From CAZCTC01 sp964501335 (GTDB lineage Bacteria > Chloroflexota > Anaerolineae > B4-G1 > SLSP01): DNA of 64,000 nucleotides. The notes under the pieces are model-generated. The model made no database searches. It worked only from the letters and a program-made list of their open reading frames with translations, and was not told the origin of the DNA. The position numbers and the translations under genes are program-made. The stretch is taken from assembly GCA_964501335.1 (NCBI GenBank), contig CAZCTC010000012.1:62001-126000 (forward strand). Direction: 5' to 3'. Shown one piece after another: positions 35,521-44,511 of this stretch (position 1 is its first letter; every line of letters starts with the position of its first letter).

Positions 35521-37145
35521 CCGCGCCGGTTCCGTTCCGTCATCAGTCTGATGCGCAGGGCGCGCGCCGGGCCGAAGTTGGGATCGATTTCATGGGCCCA
35601 GTTGGTGTGTTCCAGCGCGCGATCCAGCTGGTGCAGTTCGTTGTAGCACATTCCCAGATTGTAATGGGTCGAGACATCGGGACCGTGCATCTGCAATGAA
35701 TGTTCAAAGAATTCTGCGGCATCGGCGTAGCGTCCGATTTTGTAGAGCAACATTCCGATGGCGAAGGGGACATCCTGTTCCTCGCCGATAAAATAGTAGG
35801 TTTCCCAGATCTGACGGGCGACCCAGTAGAATTCCTCGCGCATTTCCTCGGAGGCTTTTTCCAGATGTTCCATCAGGACGGAGAAACTTTCCATCAAGAT
35901 CGTGCTGTCCCACCCACTGAGCCGGATAAGGGAGAGCAGATTGGGGAGGTCCCAGAAGGGATAGGTTTTTTCGATACTTTTCTTGATGGTATAGAAATCA
36001 TCGGGACTTCCCTGCTCGACTTCCAGCCGGTAGGCCTGGCGCGTTTCCTGGTAGGTTCGATCGGTTTGATCCAGGATAAAAGCGCAGATATCCAGGCTGT
36101 TGGGCCGATGCAGGGTGCTCATGAACTGTCCGCCCCGCGCTTCGATATATCTCCCCATGGCGTGATAGTTCACCATCATGGAAATGCTGCCATGCGTGGC
36201 TATGTCGGGTTCTCCGCGATAGAGCAGATCCGTTTCATGATGGTAGCCTTTGTCTCCGGAAATCAGGAAGATCCGCCCATTGGCAATTTCGATCAGGGTA
36301 TGCAGGCAGTTTATGGGGCCGATAGGGAAGAGGAAATTGGTCTGTTCCAGGGTCTGTTGATAACTGTGCAGGATGGTGTTGAAAAGGGGATCTTCATAAT
36401 AGTCCCCTTCGACAGGGCGATGGTCGTAGCTGATTTCGACCTGCTTGAGCAATTCCGGATCGTTCAGATCGGGATTTTCTGCCGGAACCGTCAGGGTGGT
36501 CAGGCTTTCGTGGAGCTTTCCTTTTTCAATGTGGAAGGCGTCCTGGATCAGGCCGTCGAAGAAGTAGTTGGCGATAATGGCGAGCGGGTTTTTCAATGTT
36601 TGGGCAGAGAGTGTTACGCCGCTTTTGATCAATTGAAGCGACTGATCGTGTTCCCCGTCAAAGCGGGCGAAATCCAGCTGGCCGGTTTCAACATAGGGTT
36701 GCAATTGAGCCTGGGACAACCAGAAGTCGACTGTGCTTTGGCTGAAATCGGTCAATACGTAGGTGATTTTCAGGTTGCGGAGCACGGATTGCTCGAAATA
36801 GGAATCGAGCTTTTTCAGAAAGTGATAGGCCAGACGGCCGGACCCTGCTCCCAGCTCGATAATGTAAATAGGCTGGGAAGGATCGAGGGAATCGGCCTGA
36901 CCGTTTTGGGCCTGGGCTACAATGTCGCGCAGCCAAGCGAAGATCATGCGGGCGTATACTTTAGCGATATAGGGATTGCTGGTGATGTAATGAGGGACAA
37001 TTCCATAGCTCCAGGCATCGATGCCCAGTTCATCGAAGAACTTGCGTTGTAACTGCCATAGCAGGGATCGAGAAAGCCGTTGGTTTTGGTCGATGACGGT
37101 ACGACTCTGAGCTTCCGGCGCAGCAGGGGTTTCTGTTTCAGTCAC
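35514..37145 (-). CDS. MidA-like SAM-dependent methyltransferase with TPR tail
   Basis: A 543-residue cytosolic protein. The N-terminal 300 residues resemble the MidA/NDUFAF7 (DUF185) methyltransferases: RMIFAWLRDIV precedes the SAM motif YIIELGAGSGRLAYHFLKKL, and AIIANYFFDGLIQDAFHIEKG parallels the family ANEFFDALP segment. The last third is helical with tetratricopeptide-like repeats (DVSTHYNLGMCYNELHQLDR, ALEHTNWAHEIDPNFGPARA). The substrate is unknown; MidA proteins methylate arginines. It is the first gene of a two- or three-gene operon with the big membrane proteins. A poor ribosome site (aaggagcc) precedes the start. Confidence 0.75.
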   Translation of the reverse strand: MTETETPAAPEAQSRTVIDQNQRLSRSLLWQLQRKFFDELGIDAWSYGIVPHYITSNPYIAKVYARMIFAWLRDIVAQAQNGQADSLDPSQPIYIIELGAGSGRLAYHFLKKLDSYFEQSVLRNLKITYVLTDFSQSTVDFWLSQAQLQPYVETGQLDFARFDGEHDQSLQLIKSGVTLSAQTLKNPLAIIANYFFDGLIQDAFHIEKGKLHESLTTLTVPAENPDLNDPELLKQVEISYDHRPVEGDYYEDPLFNTILHSYQQTLEQTNFLFPIGPINCLHTLIEIANGRIFLISGDKGYHHETDLLYRGEPDIATHGSISMMVNYHAMGRYIEARGGQFMSTLHRPNSLDICAFILDQTDRTYQETRQAYRLEVEQGSPDDFYTIKKSIEKTYPFWDLPNLLSLIRLSGWDSTILMESFSVLMEHLEKASEEMREEFYWVARQIWETYYFIGEEQDVPFAIGMLLYKIGRYADAAEFFEHSLQMHGPDVSTHYNLGMCYNELHQLDRALEHTNWAHEIDPNFGPARALRIRLMTERNRRGW

Positions 37146-37263
37146 AGCGGCTCCTTTGTTTGCGGCAAGATTTTTGTTGTCCTGATATCCGGCATTGATT
37201 TAACAGTTCGCGTTAATTATGTCTCACATCGTCTTCTGGTCAAGAGGCGCGGAAGCTATGACC

Positions 37264-37415
37264 ACCTGACCTGTGTGGTTAAACCGGAAAACAAACAAAA
37301 GAAAAAGCATGTTTTCGCGCGCATTCCGATGCGCACGAAAACATCCACAAAAAACTTTCTCTCCCCTCCCGCGCGTCGTACCTTATGGGGAAAGTGCCAT
37401 CTACGGGACGCTAAA
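37264..37415 (+). repeat. Dispersed hairpin repeat, copy 12
   Basis: The left end CTGACCTGTGTGGTTAAA is at 37267-37284. The hairpin (37309-37324/37329-37344, arms ATGTTTTCGCGCGCAT with one mismatch) is followed by the linker, ctcccGCGCGTCGTACCTTAT and TCTACGGGACG. Confidence 0.8.
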
Positions 37416-37456
37416 ATAAAGTTGTAAAAAAGTAATAGAAAACCTTAAAAACAGGG

Positions 37457-37489
37457 TATAATCAGGGTATTCCTTATCCTCTAAGGAAT
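37457..37489 (+). promoter_or_regulatory. Promoter and leader hairpin of the zincin gene
   Basis: A -10 TATAAT lies at 37457-37462 within a duplicated cagggtat word. A leader hairpin ATTCCTTA (37469-37476)/TAAGGAAT (37482-37489) follows. No clear -35. The hairpin would sit near the 5' end of the mRNA. Confidence 0.4.
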
Positions 37490-37536
37490 GCTTTTACCCG
37501 CCATTGTAGTAGCGTCGCCTTGAACGGGAGGTCCCG

Positions 37537-38697
37537 ATGAGTAGTAAAACCGAATCTGAAAAACTAAATGCTCCAGTGCTGCGTCAGGCGCAGCCTGCAT
37601 CCCCTGGTCAAAGTCTCGCCGCGCCGCAAGAGCTTCTTCCCGGAGCTGTGCAGCGTGCCGTTATCAATCCTGCAATGGCTCGACCTGCTGAGGTCCAGGC
37701 CATCCAGCAGCTCTCCGGCAATCAGGCTGTTTCCCGCATGATTCAGCCTAAATTGCAGGTCAGCACCGTGGGCGATCCTTACGAACAGGAAGCCGATCGT
37801 GTGGCCGCCCAGGTCATGTCGGCTCCGGCTTCTGCCAATGCCGCTCCGGTGCAGCGTGCTGCCGTTCCAGCCATTCAACGTAAGGTGGTCAGTCTTACCA
37901 GCGGCGAGAAACTTTTCGTTGATGACAGTGCCACTGCAGAACAATCCAAGTCTCTGGTGACCGAAGCGGAAGGGATCATTAAAACGATCAAGGATGAGTA
38001 TGGTATCAAGCTGGATTCCAAAGCCGGGATCACAGCTATTAAGAAGGCCTATTCCGATGCTCCAGCCAAAGTGAAAAAGGGGCTGAAGATCAAGGAGTGG
38101 AAGATCGAAGAACTCCGTGATTTGAAAGCCGCCCTGGCAAACTATGCTCCGCTGTTGGGCAAGAAACGCAAGGAGAAGAAGCTGGGCGCTCAACCGATCA
38201 CTACGTTCAGCCGTATCAAGCAGGGGATCGATGTGGATAGCGAGGATGGCGTGCTTGATAACAGCACGGCCGGAGAGAGCTTCAGCGCATCCAAGAACAT
38301 CAGTATGTTCGATGTCGGCAATGAGATCACCGACTTCGCGAAGGACAAGGACAATCCAACGAAGGATGAGCTGCGCCAGGGCTTCCGCGGCACGATTGAA
38401 CATGAACTGTCCCATGCTTTATTGCAGAAAGATAACATCGACAATTTCGTCAAGAAAATGACCTATTGGGAAGATGAAGACACTCCCAGCGGCAAGACCG
38501 GGGCTGAGAAACCGATTACGGAATATGGCAAGACCAATGCCGGTGAAGATCTGGCCGAGACGGCGATGTTCTACTTCGAGGACCCCGAGACATTGAAGAA
38601 GAAAGCTCCCGAACGCCATAAGTTCCTGAAAGGCATCGTGGATAGCTGGAATAAGACATCGACTTCTGCGGGTGGAAAGAAGAAAAAGAGGCGATGA
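37537..38697 (+). CDS. DUF4157-like protein with C-terminal zincin motif (eCIS effector-like)
   Basis: A 386-residue protein with no signal peptide. Residues 55-94 (LSGNQAVSRMIQPKLQV then GDPYEQEADRVAAQVM) match the leader/DUF4157-like segment seen in proteins linked to extracellular contractile injection systems. A low-complexity, lysine-rich middle follows. The C-terminal part has a metalloprotease signature: HELSH at residues 289-293 and a downstream acidic ligand motif GEDLAETAMFYFEDPE (336-351). The end is very basic (KKKKRR). A delivered zinc protease toxin is the best guess, but no contractile sheath, tube or baseplate gene is in the window. It overlaps the next gene by 4 bases. Confidence 0.7.
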   Translation: MSSKTESEKLNAPVLRQAQPASPGQSLAAPQELLPGAVQRAVINPAMARPAEVQAIQQLSGNQAVSRMIQPKLQVSTVGDPYEQEADRVAAQVMSAPASANAAPVQRAAVPAIQRKVVSLTSGEKLFVDDSATAEQSKSLVTEAEGIIKTIKDEYGIKLDSKAGITAIKKAYSDAPAKVKKGLKIKEWKIEELRDLKAALANYAPLLGKKRKEKKLGAQPITTFSRIKQGIDVDSEDGVLDNSTAGESFSASKNISMFDVGNEITDFAKDKDNPTKDELRQGFRGTIEHELSHALLQKDNIDNFVKKMTYWEDEDTPSGKTGAEKPITEYGKTNAGEDLAETAMFYFEDPETLKKKAPERHKFLKGIVDSWNKTSTSAGGKKKKRR

Positions 38698-39134
38698 GCG
38701 CGATGGCCGATTTCGAAAGCTGGTTGAACGATCGTGGTTTAACTCTGGCTCAGGTGCTGGAGCGCTTGGGCCTTGCTGAATCCCAGATCGATAACGACGC
38801 CGGCTATTCTCAGCTGACCGGATTGAGCAAGTTATACAAGCCGGATCTTCATCCGGGGCGTTTTTATTTCCAAGAGGGGCATCTGGTGCTTCTTTATATC
38901 AGCGGCCCGGCTTTGCAAGCATTGACTTCGCAAATGTTGGAGCAGCGGCTGGGCGTCGGTATTACATTGCGGTCTCGCTCTGGGAAATTGAGCCGGCAGT
39001 ATGTCTATCCTGAACAGGGGGTGGCCTTCTCTGCCGATAAAGAGAAGGTGCATTTTCTGGAGATCTTCCCGCCCATGACGTTGGAAGATTATAAGGAGCG
39101 TTACTATCAGGAGCCGCCGGCTTTTGTTCGATAA
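38694..39134 (+). CDS. Unknown protein translationally coupled to the zincin gene
   Basis: A 146-residue acidic soluble protein that I do not recognise. Its ATG overlaps the zincin stop (ATGA), so one ribosome probably makes both. An internal ATG at 38703 is an alternative start with better spacing from agagg. It contains a helical N-terminus (DFESWLNDRGLTLAQVLERL) and a beta-rich middle (GRFYFQEGHLVLLYISGP). By position it could be an immunity protein, a chaperone or a co-effector. No signal peptide or TM helix. Confidence 0.7.
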   Translation: MSAMADFESWLNDRGLTLAQVLERLGLAESQIDNDAGYSQLTGLSKLYKPDLHPGRFYFQEGHLVLLYISGPALQALTSQMLEQRLGVGITLRSRSGKLSRQYVYPEQGVAFSADKEKVHFLEIFPPMTLEDYKERYYQEPPAFVR

Positions 39135-39160
39135 ACGGTTGTTTCTTTCATGCTTTGATC

Positions 39161-39191
39161 ATTTCGCGCGTCCCATTGGGGCGCGCGAAAT
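39161..39191. repeat. Hairpin after the zincin operon
   Basis: A 14-bp stem ATTTCGCGCGTCCC (39161-39174) pairs with 39178-39191 (one G-T pair) around att. It is followed by tgttattg rather than a T-run. Confidence 0.65.
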
Positions 39192-39240
39192 TGTTATTGA
39201 TCGATTTGTGATTTTTCCGGGGCAATGTTAAACTGCTTTT

Positions 39241-39282
39241 ACGTTTTACGTTTTACGTTTTACGTTTTACGTTTTACGTTTC
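39241..39282. repeat. Heptamer tandem repeat ACGTTTT
   Basis: Five perfect copies of ACGTTTT (39241-39275) and one ending in C (39276-39282) lie immediately before the ribosome site (ggagggcct) of the next gene. The period of 7 can change leader length by slippage. Confidence 0.9.
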
Positions 39283-39298
39283 ATTTTTCGGAGGGCCT

Positions 39299-39673
39299 AT
39301 GGAACTGGTCATCCCTCGGCGCTGGCATTTTTTAAGTCGTAGGAAACCGGCCTCTGAGCCGGCTGAATCTGATTCTGCTCCTCAACCGGCTCCCAAACGT
39401 CGGGGATTATTTGGCAAGCCCCCTGCTCCGCCTGTTCCTGTACCACCACCGGAATCTCCTAAGAAGGGCGGTCGGGATAAGAAAAACGAAGAAGTTGCCA
39501 AAACCAGAGCGAAAGCGGATGCGATTTCGGCGCAACCCGGCAGCTCTCCAGTGGATGGTTGTATTACTTTGTTGGTCATCGTTACCATCGTTGTCGTAAT
39601 TGTCAGTATGGCCATTGCCGGCAGTCAATCGCCTTCCGATGCCGGTAGTTTTCTACTTGTCTCATACTTGTAA
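39299..39673 (+). CDS. Small Pro-rich single-TM protein, unknown function
   Basis: A 124-residue protein. An Arg- and Pro-rich soluble part (residues 1-85, including PPAPPVPVPPPESPKKGG) precedes one hydrophobic helix (about 87-107, TLLVIVTIVVVIVSMAIAG) and a short tail. No family recognised. It starts after ggaggg. The next gene starts 14 bp downstream, so it probably heads the operon with the ABC transporter and may be an accessory membrane subunit (inference). Confidence 0.6.
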   Translation: MELVIPRRWHFLSRRKPASEPAESDSAPQPAPKRRGLFGKPPAPPVPVPPPESPKKGGRDKKNEEVAKTRAKADAISAQPGSSPVDGCITLLVIVTIVVVIVSMAIAGSQSPSDAGSFLLVSYL

Positions 39674-39686
39674 TTCAGGAGAAACC

Positions 39687-40664
39687 ATGACGACCAATCT
39701 GGCCACTACGGTTCCGGTGATTCAAACCCGCGGCTTGAGCAAAGTCTACAAAGGCGTAGAGGCTCTCAAGGATCTGGATCTCACAGTCTACGAGCATTCC
39801 ATTTTTGGTTTTCTGGGTCCTAACGGAGCCGGCAAAACGACCACTATCAAATTGCTTCTGGGCTTAACCCATCTTACCAGCGGCAGCGCCACGGTTTTTG
39901 GGCGAGATATCGTCCGTGAGAGCCTCGATATCCGGGCTAAAATCGGCTATCTTCCTCAGGAGCCTCATTATTATGAGGATATGACCGCCCGCGATATTTT
40001 GCGTTTTACCGCGCGCTTTTTCTTCACCGGTCCGGCCCGGGCAATCGAAGATCGGGCCAATGAAATGCTTGAACTTGTCAGTTTGTCCGACAAAGCGGAT
40101 CGTCCGATCAAGGGGTTTTCCGGCGGCGAGCGTCAGCGACTGGGGATCGCCCAGGCGCAGATTAACTATCCCGATCTCTTGATTCTGGATGAGCCGGCCG
40201 CCGCTCTCGATCCGGTGGGCCGCCATGATGTATTGGAAGTAATGGATCGTTTGCGTAAGCATACGACGATTTTTTATTCCACTCACATTCTCGACGATGT
40301 GCAGAAAGTCAGCGACAGTGTGGCGATTCTCAACCATGGACGTCTGGTGGCCGCCGGTCCTATTGAGGATTTGCTGGCCGGGACGCAGGGAATCATCTAT
40401 TTGATCTCGCTTCGTGGAAATACCGATCAGGCCCGGGAGCGGATTACCGCTCTTCCCTGGGTAGCCGGGTTGCGCACCACTCCGGCCCCCGACGGCGTGA
40501 CCTTCAGCGTCACGGTGACGGATGCTGCGGCGGCTGAAACTCAACTTTTGCGGCTGCTGTTGACCGATCCCGCGCTTATTGTGACAGCTTTCCAGCGCAA
40601 GACTTACGAACTGGAAGAAATTTTTCTGGATATCGTCGAAGGAGGGAAAGATGGCCGGAAATAG
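39687..40664 (+). CDS. ABC transporter ATP-binding protein
   Basis: A 325-residue ATPase of the CcmA/NosF-like export type. The start at 39687 follows caggag; the longer open frame runs through the preceding gene. Walker A GPNGAGKTT, Q-loop YLPQEPHYYEDM, signature FSGGERQRLGIAQAQ, Walker B LLILDEPAAALDP and STHILDDV are intact. The C-terminal 100 residues are an extension typical for this group. It overlaps the permease gene by 14 bp. Confidence 0.9.
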   Translation: MTTNLATTVPVIQTRGLSKVYKGVEALKDLDLTVYEHSIFGFLGPNGAGKTTTIKLLLGLTHLTSGSATVFGRDIVRESLDIRAKIGYLPQEPHYYEDMTARDILRFTARFFFTGPARAIEDRANEMLELVSLSDKADRPIKGFSGGERQRLGIAQAQINYPDLLILDEPAAALDPVGRHDVLEVMDRLRKHTTIFYSTHILDDVQKVSDSVAILNHGRLVAAGPIEDLLAGTQGIIYLISLRGNTDQARERITALPWVAGLRTTPAPDGVTFSVTVTDAAAAETQLLRLLLTDPALIVTAFQRKTYELEEIFLDIVEGGKDGRK

Positions 40665-41448
40665 CGCTTTTGAACTGGTGAACGAACGTGGGTGGCGCAG
40701 CGGGCTGTCCAATTTATCCGGTATGGAATTCTATCGCTGGTGGGGAACCCGCCTCTGGTGGACGATGGCGTTGATGTGGACGGCGATTATCAATATGGTC
40801 GTGGCTGGGATTTTATGGGGCAGCAAAACACCTCCGGAGATTCAGGATGTGCTGAATCTTTATGGTATTTTTGCCGGCCTTTTTCCTCCTATTGCGGTGG
40901 TGATTTTGATGCAGGATTCAATTGTCGGGGAGAAGGAATCCGGGACAGCGGCCTGGCTGCTTTCCAAGCCGGTTTCCCGGATTGGTTTTATTCTTTCCAA
41001 ATTGCTGCCGGCCGCCGTCGGCGTGAGTGTGACGATGGTTTTGATTCCGGGACTGGTCGCGTATGCCCAGTTTTCGTTGTTCGCCGGTTCTTTGCTTTCT
41101 CCTTTTGGTTTTCTGGCGACGGTGGGCGTGCTCAGTCTGATCCAGATCTTTTTCATTACCTTGACGGTGATGTTAGGAACACTCTTTAATGGTCGTGGTG
41201 GTGTGATCGGCATTCCGCTGGCCTTTAATTTCTTACAGCAAATGCTTGTCGGCGGATTGCCTTTCCTGGCGAACGTTCTCCCCTGGGGGCTGATCGCTCC
41301 TCCGGGCGATAATTCCAGTATGGCTGTGATTGGTTCGTTTTTGTTGGGCGAGACTCCGTCCTCGTTGGTGCCGTTGGTTGTGATCGGGGTCTGCATTGTG
41401 ATTTTTACGGCAGTCAGTGTCTGGAAATTTAACGAAACTGAATTTTAA
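40651..41448 (+). CDS. ABC-2-type permease
   Basis: A 265-residue membrane protein with six hydrophobic segments. The segment MQDSIVGEKESGTAAWLLSK is the family hallmark (inner loop after TM2), seen in NosY-like permeases. It overlaps the ATPase gene, so the two form one transporter. The first 35 residues are amphipathic. Cargo unknown. Confidence 0.85.
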   Translation: MAGNSAFELVNERGWRSGLSNLSGMEFYRWWGTRLWWTMALMWTAIINMVVAGILWGSKTPPEIQDVLNLYGIFAGLFPPIAVVILMQDSIVGEKESGTAAWLLSKPVSRIGFILSKLLPAAVGVSVTMVLIPGLVAYAQFSLFAGSLLSPFGFLATVGVLSLIQIFFITLTVMLGTLFNGRGGVIGIPLAFNFLQQMLVGGLPFLANVLPWGLIAPPGDNSSMAVIGSFLLGETPSSLVPLVVIGVCIVIFTAVSVWKFNETEF

Positions 41449-41463
41449 AAGTGTGGATTTGAC

Positions 41464-44190
41464 GTGATCTCGCTGCTGGCGGCTAAATTACACATCCCTT
41501 CCCTGCCTTTGACCTGGTTGGTACGCCCGCGTTTGCTTGATCGGCTCGAAGAGGGCCGCCGGCAGCATAAACGTCTTACTTTGGTTGCGGCGCCCGCCGG
41601 CTACGGCAAGACGCTCTTGCTCGCCGGCTGGATTCGGGAGTGTGCCGTTCCTGCTGTCTGGCTGGCTTTGGATGATGGCGATAACGATGCTCCCCGTTTC
41701 TTAACTTATGTGGCGACTGCATTACACTCGATCGTTCCCCCGGCTGCAGATGAAGCTGTGGCGTTGCTGCAATCTTCTCGTTCTGTTTCAATCGAACCCG
41801 CTTTAACGATTCTGGCCAACGCTCTGGGAGCGGTGGATCAGCCCTGGGTTTTCGTCCTCGATGATTACCATTTGATCCAGGCCGGGGCCGTTCACGAGGC
41901 GGTCCATTTCTTGCTCGATCATCTTCCCCCTTCCGGCCAACTGGTGCTGGCCACGCGCAGTGATCCCCCTTTGCCGGTTGCCCGGCTGCGGGCTCGGGGG
42001 CAGCTCAACGAAATTCGTCAGGCGGATCTCTGTTTCACAGCCGAAGAAGCAGCCTCCTTTCTAAATCGAGCAGTGGGATATGATTTTCCTGCGGCTGATG
42101 CGCAGGCCCTCGCGGTTCGCACTGAAGGTTGGGCCGCTGGATTGCAGCTGGCGGTCCTTTCCTTACAGGGGCAATCCGATATGGCCGCCTTCATCCGTAA
42201 TTTCACCGGCAGCCATCGTTATATCATGGACTATTTGCTCGAAGAGGCATTGCAGCGTCAGTCCCCGGAAGTCCAGGATTTCCTTTTGCGCACCTCTATT
42301 TTGGAACGATTTTGTGCCTCTCTCTGTACTTCCTTGTTCGACAGCATTCTCCCTTCCAGTCAGGAGATTCTGGAATACCTGGAGGCTGTCAATCTTTTTA
42401 TCATTCCTCTCGACGATGCCCGCCATTGGTATCGTTATCACACGCTCTTTGCCGAACTGCTCCGTGAGCGGCTTGTGCATCGGATGGATGCAACCCAACG
42501 GGCCGATTTGCATCTCCGGGCCGGGGCCTGGTTTGCCGCCAATGGTTGGATCGCCGAAGCGATCGACCATGCTCTCGCCGGCGAGGACTACGCGGCCGCG
42601 ACTTTATTGATCGAACAGAATGCCGGCGATTTCCTCTGGCAGCAGGGACGTTTTCGTTGGGTGCGACAGTGGGCTTCGGCATTTCCGGATGCCTGGGTAG
42701 CGCTCCATCCAGCGCTGCGGGTCATCAAGGCAGTCGCTCTTTCTGCCGGCGGAGAGATGTCCATTGCGGAAGGTCATTTACGGGCCATTGAAGATGAGGT
42801 TCAACAAACTCCTGCCCCCGCGGCCGGTTGGGATGATGTCCTGGGGCAGGTGGCGCTGACCCGCGCGCATCTGGCGGCGGCCCGTCACGATGTGGCTGAG
42901 ACGATTGAATGGTGCCATCAGGCTTTGTCACGCATCCGCCCGACGGATTTTCCCTCGCGGGGATTGATCTTTATGCTGTTGGGGGGCAGTTATTACGCCC
43001 GGGGTGAATTGAGCGCCGCCGAACAGGCTCTTCAGGAATCAATGCGGTTGATGCTTTCCACGGATCAGCATGTCGCGGTCCTTTTTTCTTTGGGACTTCT
43101 CAGCCAGGTGGATTTAAAACGCGGAGCGTTGCGCCGGGCGGCTTCTCGCCGTGATCAGGCCGTAACTTTTGTCCCTCAGGCTGAATCAATTTCGGCTATG
43201 GGGGTGATCTACCTGACATTGGGCGAAGTATTGCGTCAGTGGAACGATTTGGACGGTGCTTATCGTTGTCTTACCCATGGGCTGGAGCTTTATCGCGCTC
43301 CTGAGGAGATCATTTCACAGCGTCATACGTTGGGGGGGTATCTCAGTCTGGCCAAAATTTATCAGGCCCGCGGTGATCTCGTGGGGGCGGCGGCTGTTTT
43401 GGCGGATGCGGAGCGTTTTTTCTCTTTGGCGGTCATTGAACCCGATAATGGGGAATCTTTGACGGTAGCCCATGTCTGGTTGCAACTGGCTCAGGGTGAT
43501 CTGGAATCAGCCGGCCGTTGGGCTCAGGAATATGTGGCTCGCTACCCTTCCCCTATTCACCGGGAACTTTCTCTTGCACTTTACACGGCCAGTGATTTGA
43601 TGATTGCCCGGGTTTATCTGGCCCGCCAACAGTGGGATGCGGCGATTTCCTGGCTGGTAGATTTGCAGGATCATCCGGACCTGCAACAGTGCGGGGAGAC
43701 GTTGATTGAAATCAATTTATTGACGGCTCTGGCTGAACAGGGGCGAGGGCGAATCGCGCCTGCATTGGAGGCTCTCGAATGTGCTTTGAACCTGGCTCGA
43801 GAAGAGAACTATTGTCGTATTTTTCTCGACGCCGGGCCTTCTATGCTGTTGTTATTCCGCGCTTTGCTGAAAAATCATTTCGAAGACCCCTATTTTCAAC
43901 GGATTTTAGCCGCTTTTGAGGCCGAAATCGAGCTCATCGTTGTGGGTGTGGATAAGCCTGTGGAAAAGGGGGGAGTTATTCACACCCTCCGTGACCTGGA
44001 TGCTTTGAGTGAACGGGAGCTTGAAGTGCTTCGTCTCATGGCGGAAGGCCTCTCCAATCCTGAAATTGCCCGTAAATTGATCGTGACCGAAGGGACGATC
44101 AAGACCCATACCCATCATATTTATTCCAAACTCTCTGTTCGTAACCGCACCGAAGCGCTCAACCGCGCCCGCGAATTAAACCTCCTGTAG
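41464..44190 (+). CDS. MalT/LuxR-family ATP-dependent transcriptional regulator
   Basis: A 908-residue STAND-type regulator. A GTG start at 41464 is used. The NTPase part begins with Walker A APAGYGKTLLLAGW (about residues 43-56), then VWLALDDGDNDAPRFLTYV and VFVLDDYHLI typical of MalT-like proteins. A helical repeat (TPR-like) sensor region fills residues 350-800. The LuxR helix-turn-helix LSERELEVLRLMAEGLSN ... EGTIKTHTHHIYSKL closes the protein. It follows the permease gene by 15 bp and may be co-transcribed and control the transporter. Its signal is probably an oligosaccharide or small ligand (inference). Confidence 0.9.
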   Translation: MISLLAAKLHIPSLPLTWLVRPRLLDRLEEGRRQHKRLTLVAAPAGYGKTLLLAGWIRECAVPAVWLALDDGDNDAPRFLTYVATALHSIVPPAADEAVALLQSSRSVSIEPALTILANALGAVDQPWVFVLDDYHLIQAGAVHEAVHFLLDHLPPSGQLVLATRSDPPLPVARLRARGQLNEIRQADLCFTAEEAASFLNRAVGYDFPAADAQALAVRTEGWAAGLQLAVLSLQGQSDMAAFIRNFTGSHRYIMDYLLEEALQRQSPEVQDFLLRTSILERFCASLCTSLFDSILPSSQEILEYLEAVNLFIIPLDDARHWYRYHTLFAELLRERLVHRMDATQRADLHLRAGAWFAANGWIAEAIDHALAGEDYAAATLLIEQNAGDFLWQQGRFRWVRQWASAFPDAWVALHPALRVIKAVALSAGGEMSIAEGHLRAIEDEVQQTPAPAAGWDDVLGQVALTRAHLAAARHDVAETIEWCHQALSRIRPTDFPSRGLIFMLLGGSYYARGELSAAEQALQESMRLMLSTDQHVAVLFSLGLLSQVDLKRGALRRAASRRDQAVTFVPQAESISAMGVIYLTLGEVLRQWNDLDGAYRCLTHGLELYRAPEEIISQRHTLGGYLSLAKIYQARGDLVGAAAVLADAERFFSLAVIEPDNGESLTVAHVWLQLAQGDLESAGRWAQEYVARYPSPIHRELSLALYTASDLMIARVYLARQQWDAAISWLVDLQDHPDLQQCGETLIEINLLTALAEQGRGRIAPALEALECALNLAREENYCRIFLDAGPSMLLLFRALLKNHFEDPYFQRILAAFEAEIELIVVGVDKPVEKGGVIHTLRDLDALSERELEVLRLMAEGLSNPEIARKLIVTEGTIKTHTHHIYSKLSVRNRTEALNRARELNLL

Positions 44191-44284
44191 TTCCTCAGAA
44201 TCAACCCCTTTAATCTAACGATCGTTAGACGACAGGCCCTTAGTTTCAGGGCATACTTGGCATTAGTAAGTGGATACACCTTTG

Positions 44285-44360
44285 GGAAGGGCCGAGAGAG
44301 TTTTTTCTTTTTTCATTTTTTGCGTGCCTTCCGAGGCGCGCAAAAAATGGGCTTCTTTAA
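44285..44360 (-). repeat. Dispersed hairpin repeat, copy 13 (reverse)
   Basis: Hairpin 44314-44329/44334-44349 (arms CATTTTTTGCGTGCCT, one mismatch). On the reverse strand it is followed by the A/C-rich linker and the ctctctc block. It abuts copy 14 head to head. The rest of the 320-bp gap shows no gene. Confidence 0.65.
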
Positions 44361-44475
44361 TCCTGTATTTTCGGCGGCCTTCTGAGGCCGCCGAAAATAC
44401 AAATCAATACTCTCTCTTTCTTTACCGCGCGGCGGTTTTTGCTGAAAAAGAATCGTACGCGGGGTGTTAAAAACG
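44361..44475 (+). repeat. Dispersed hairpin repeat, copy 14
   Basis: Hairpin 44365-44380/44385-44400 (arms GTATTTTCGGCGGCCT), caaatcaatactctctcttt, tttaccGCGCGGCGGTTTTTGC, then GTACGCGGGGTG. Orientation is opposite to copy 13, giving a back-to-back pair. Confidence 0.75.
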
Positions 44476-44511
44476 TGGCTAGAAAATTTTTCTACGAAAG
44501 GAATCATTTCC

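Noticed and set aside
35700..37052. Long plus-strand frame opposite the MidA-like gene
   Set aside because: The reverse-strand gene has a clear SAM-binding motif and TPR repeats; the plus frame has no start signal or family.
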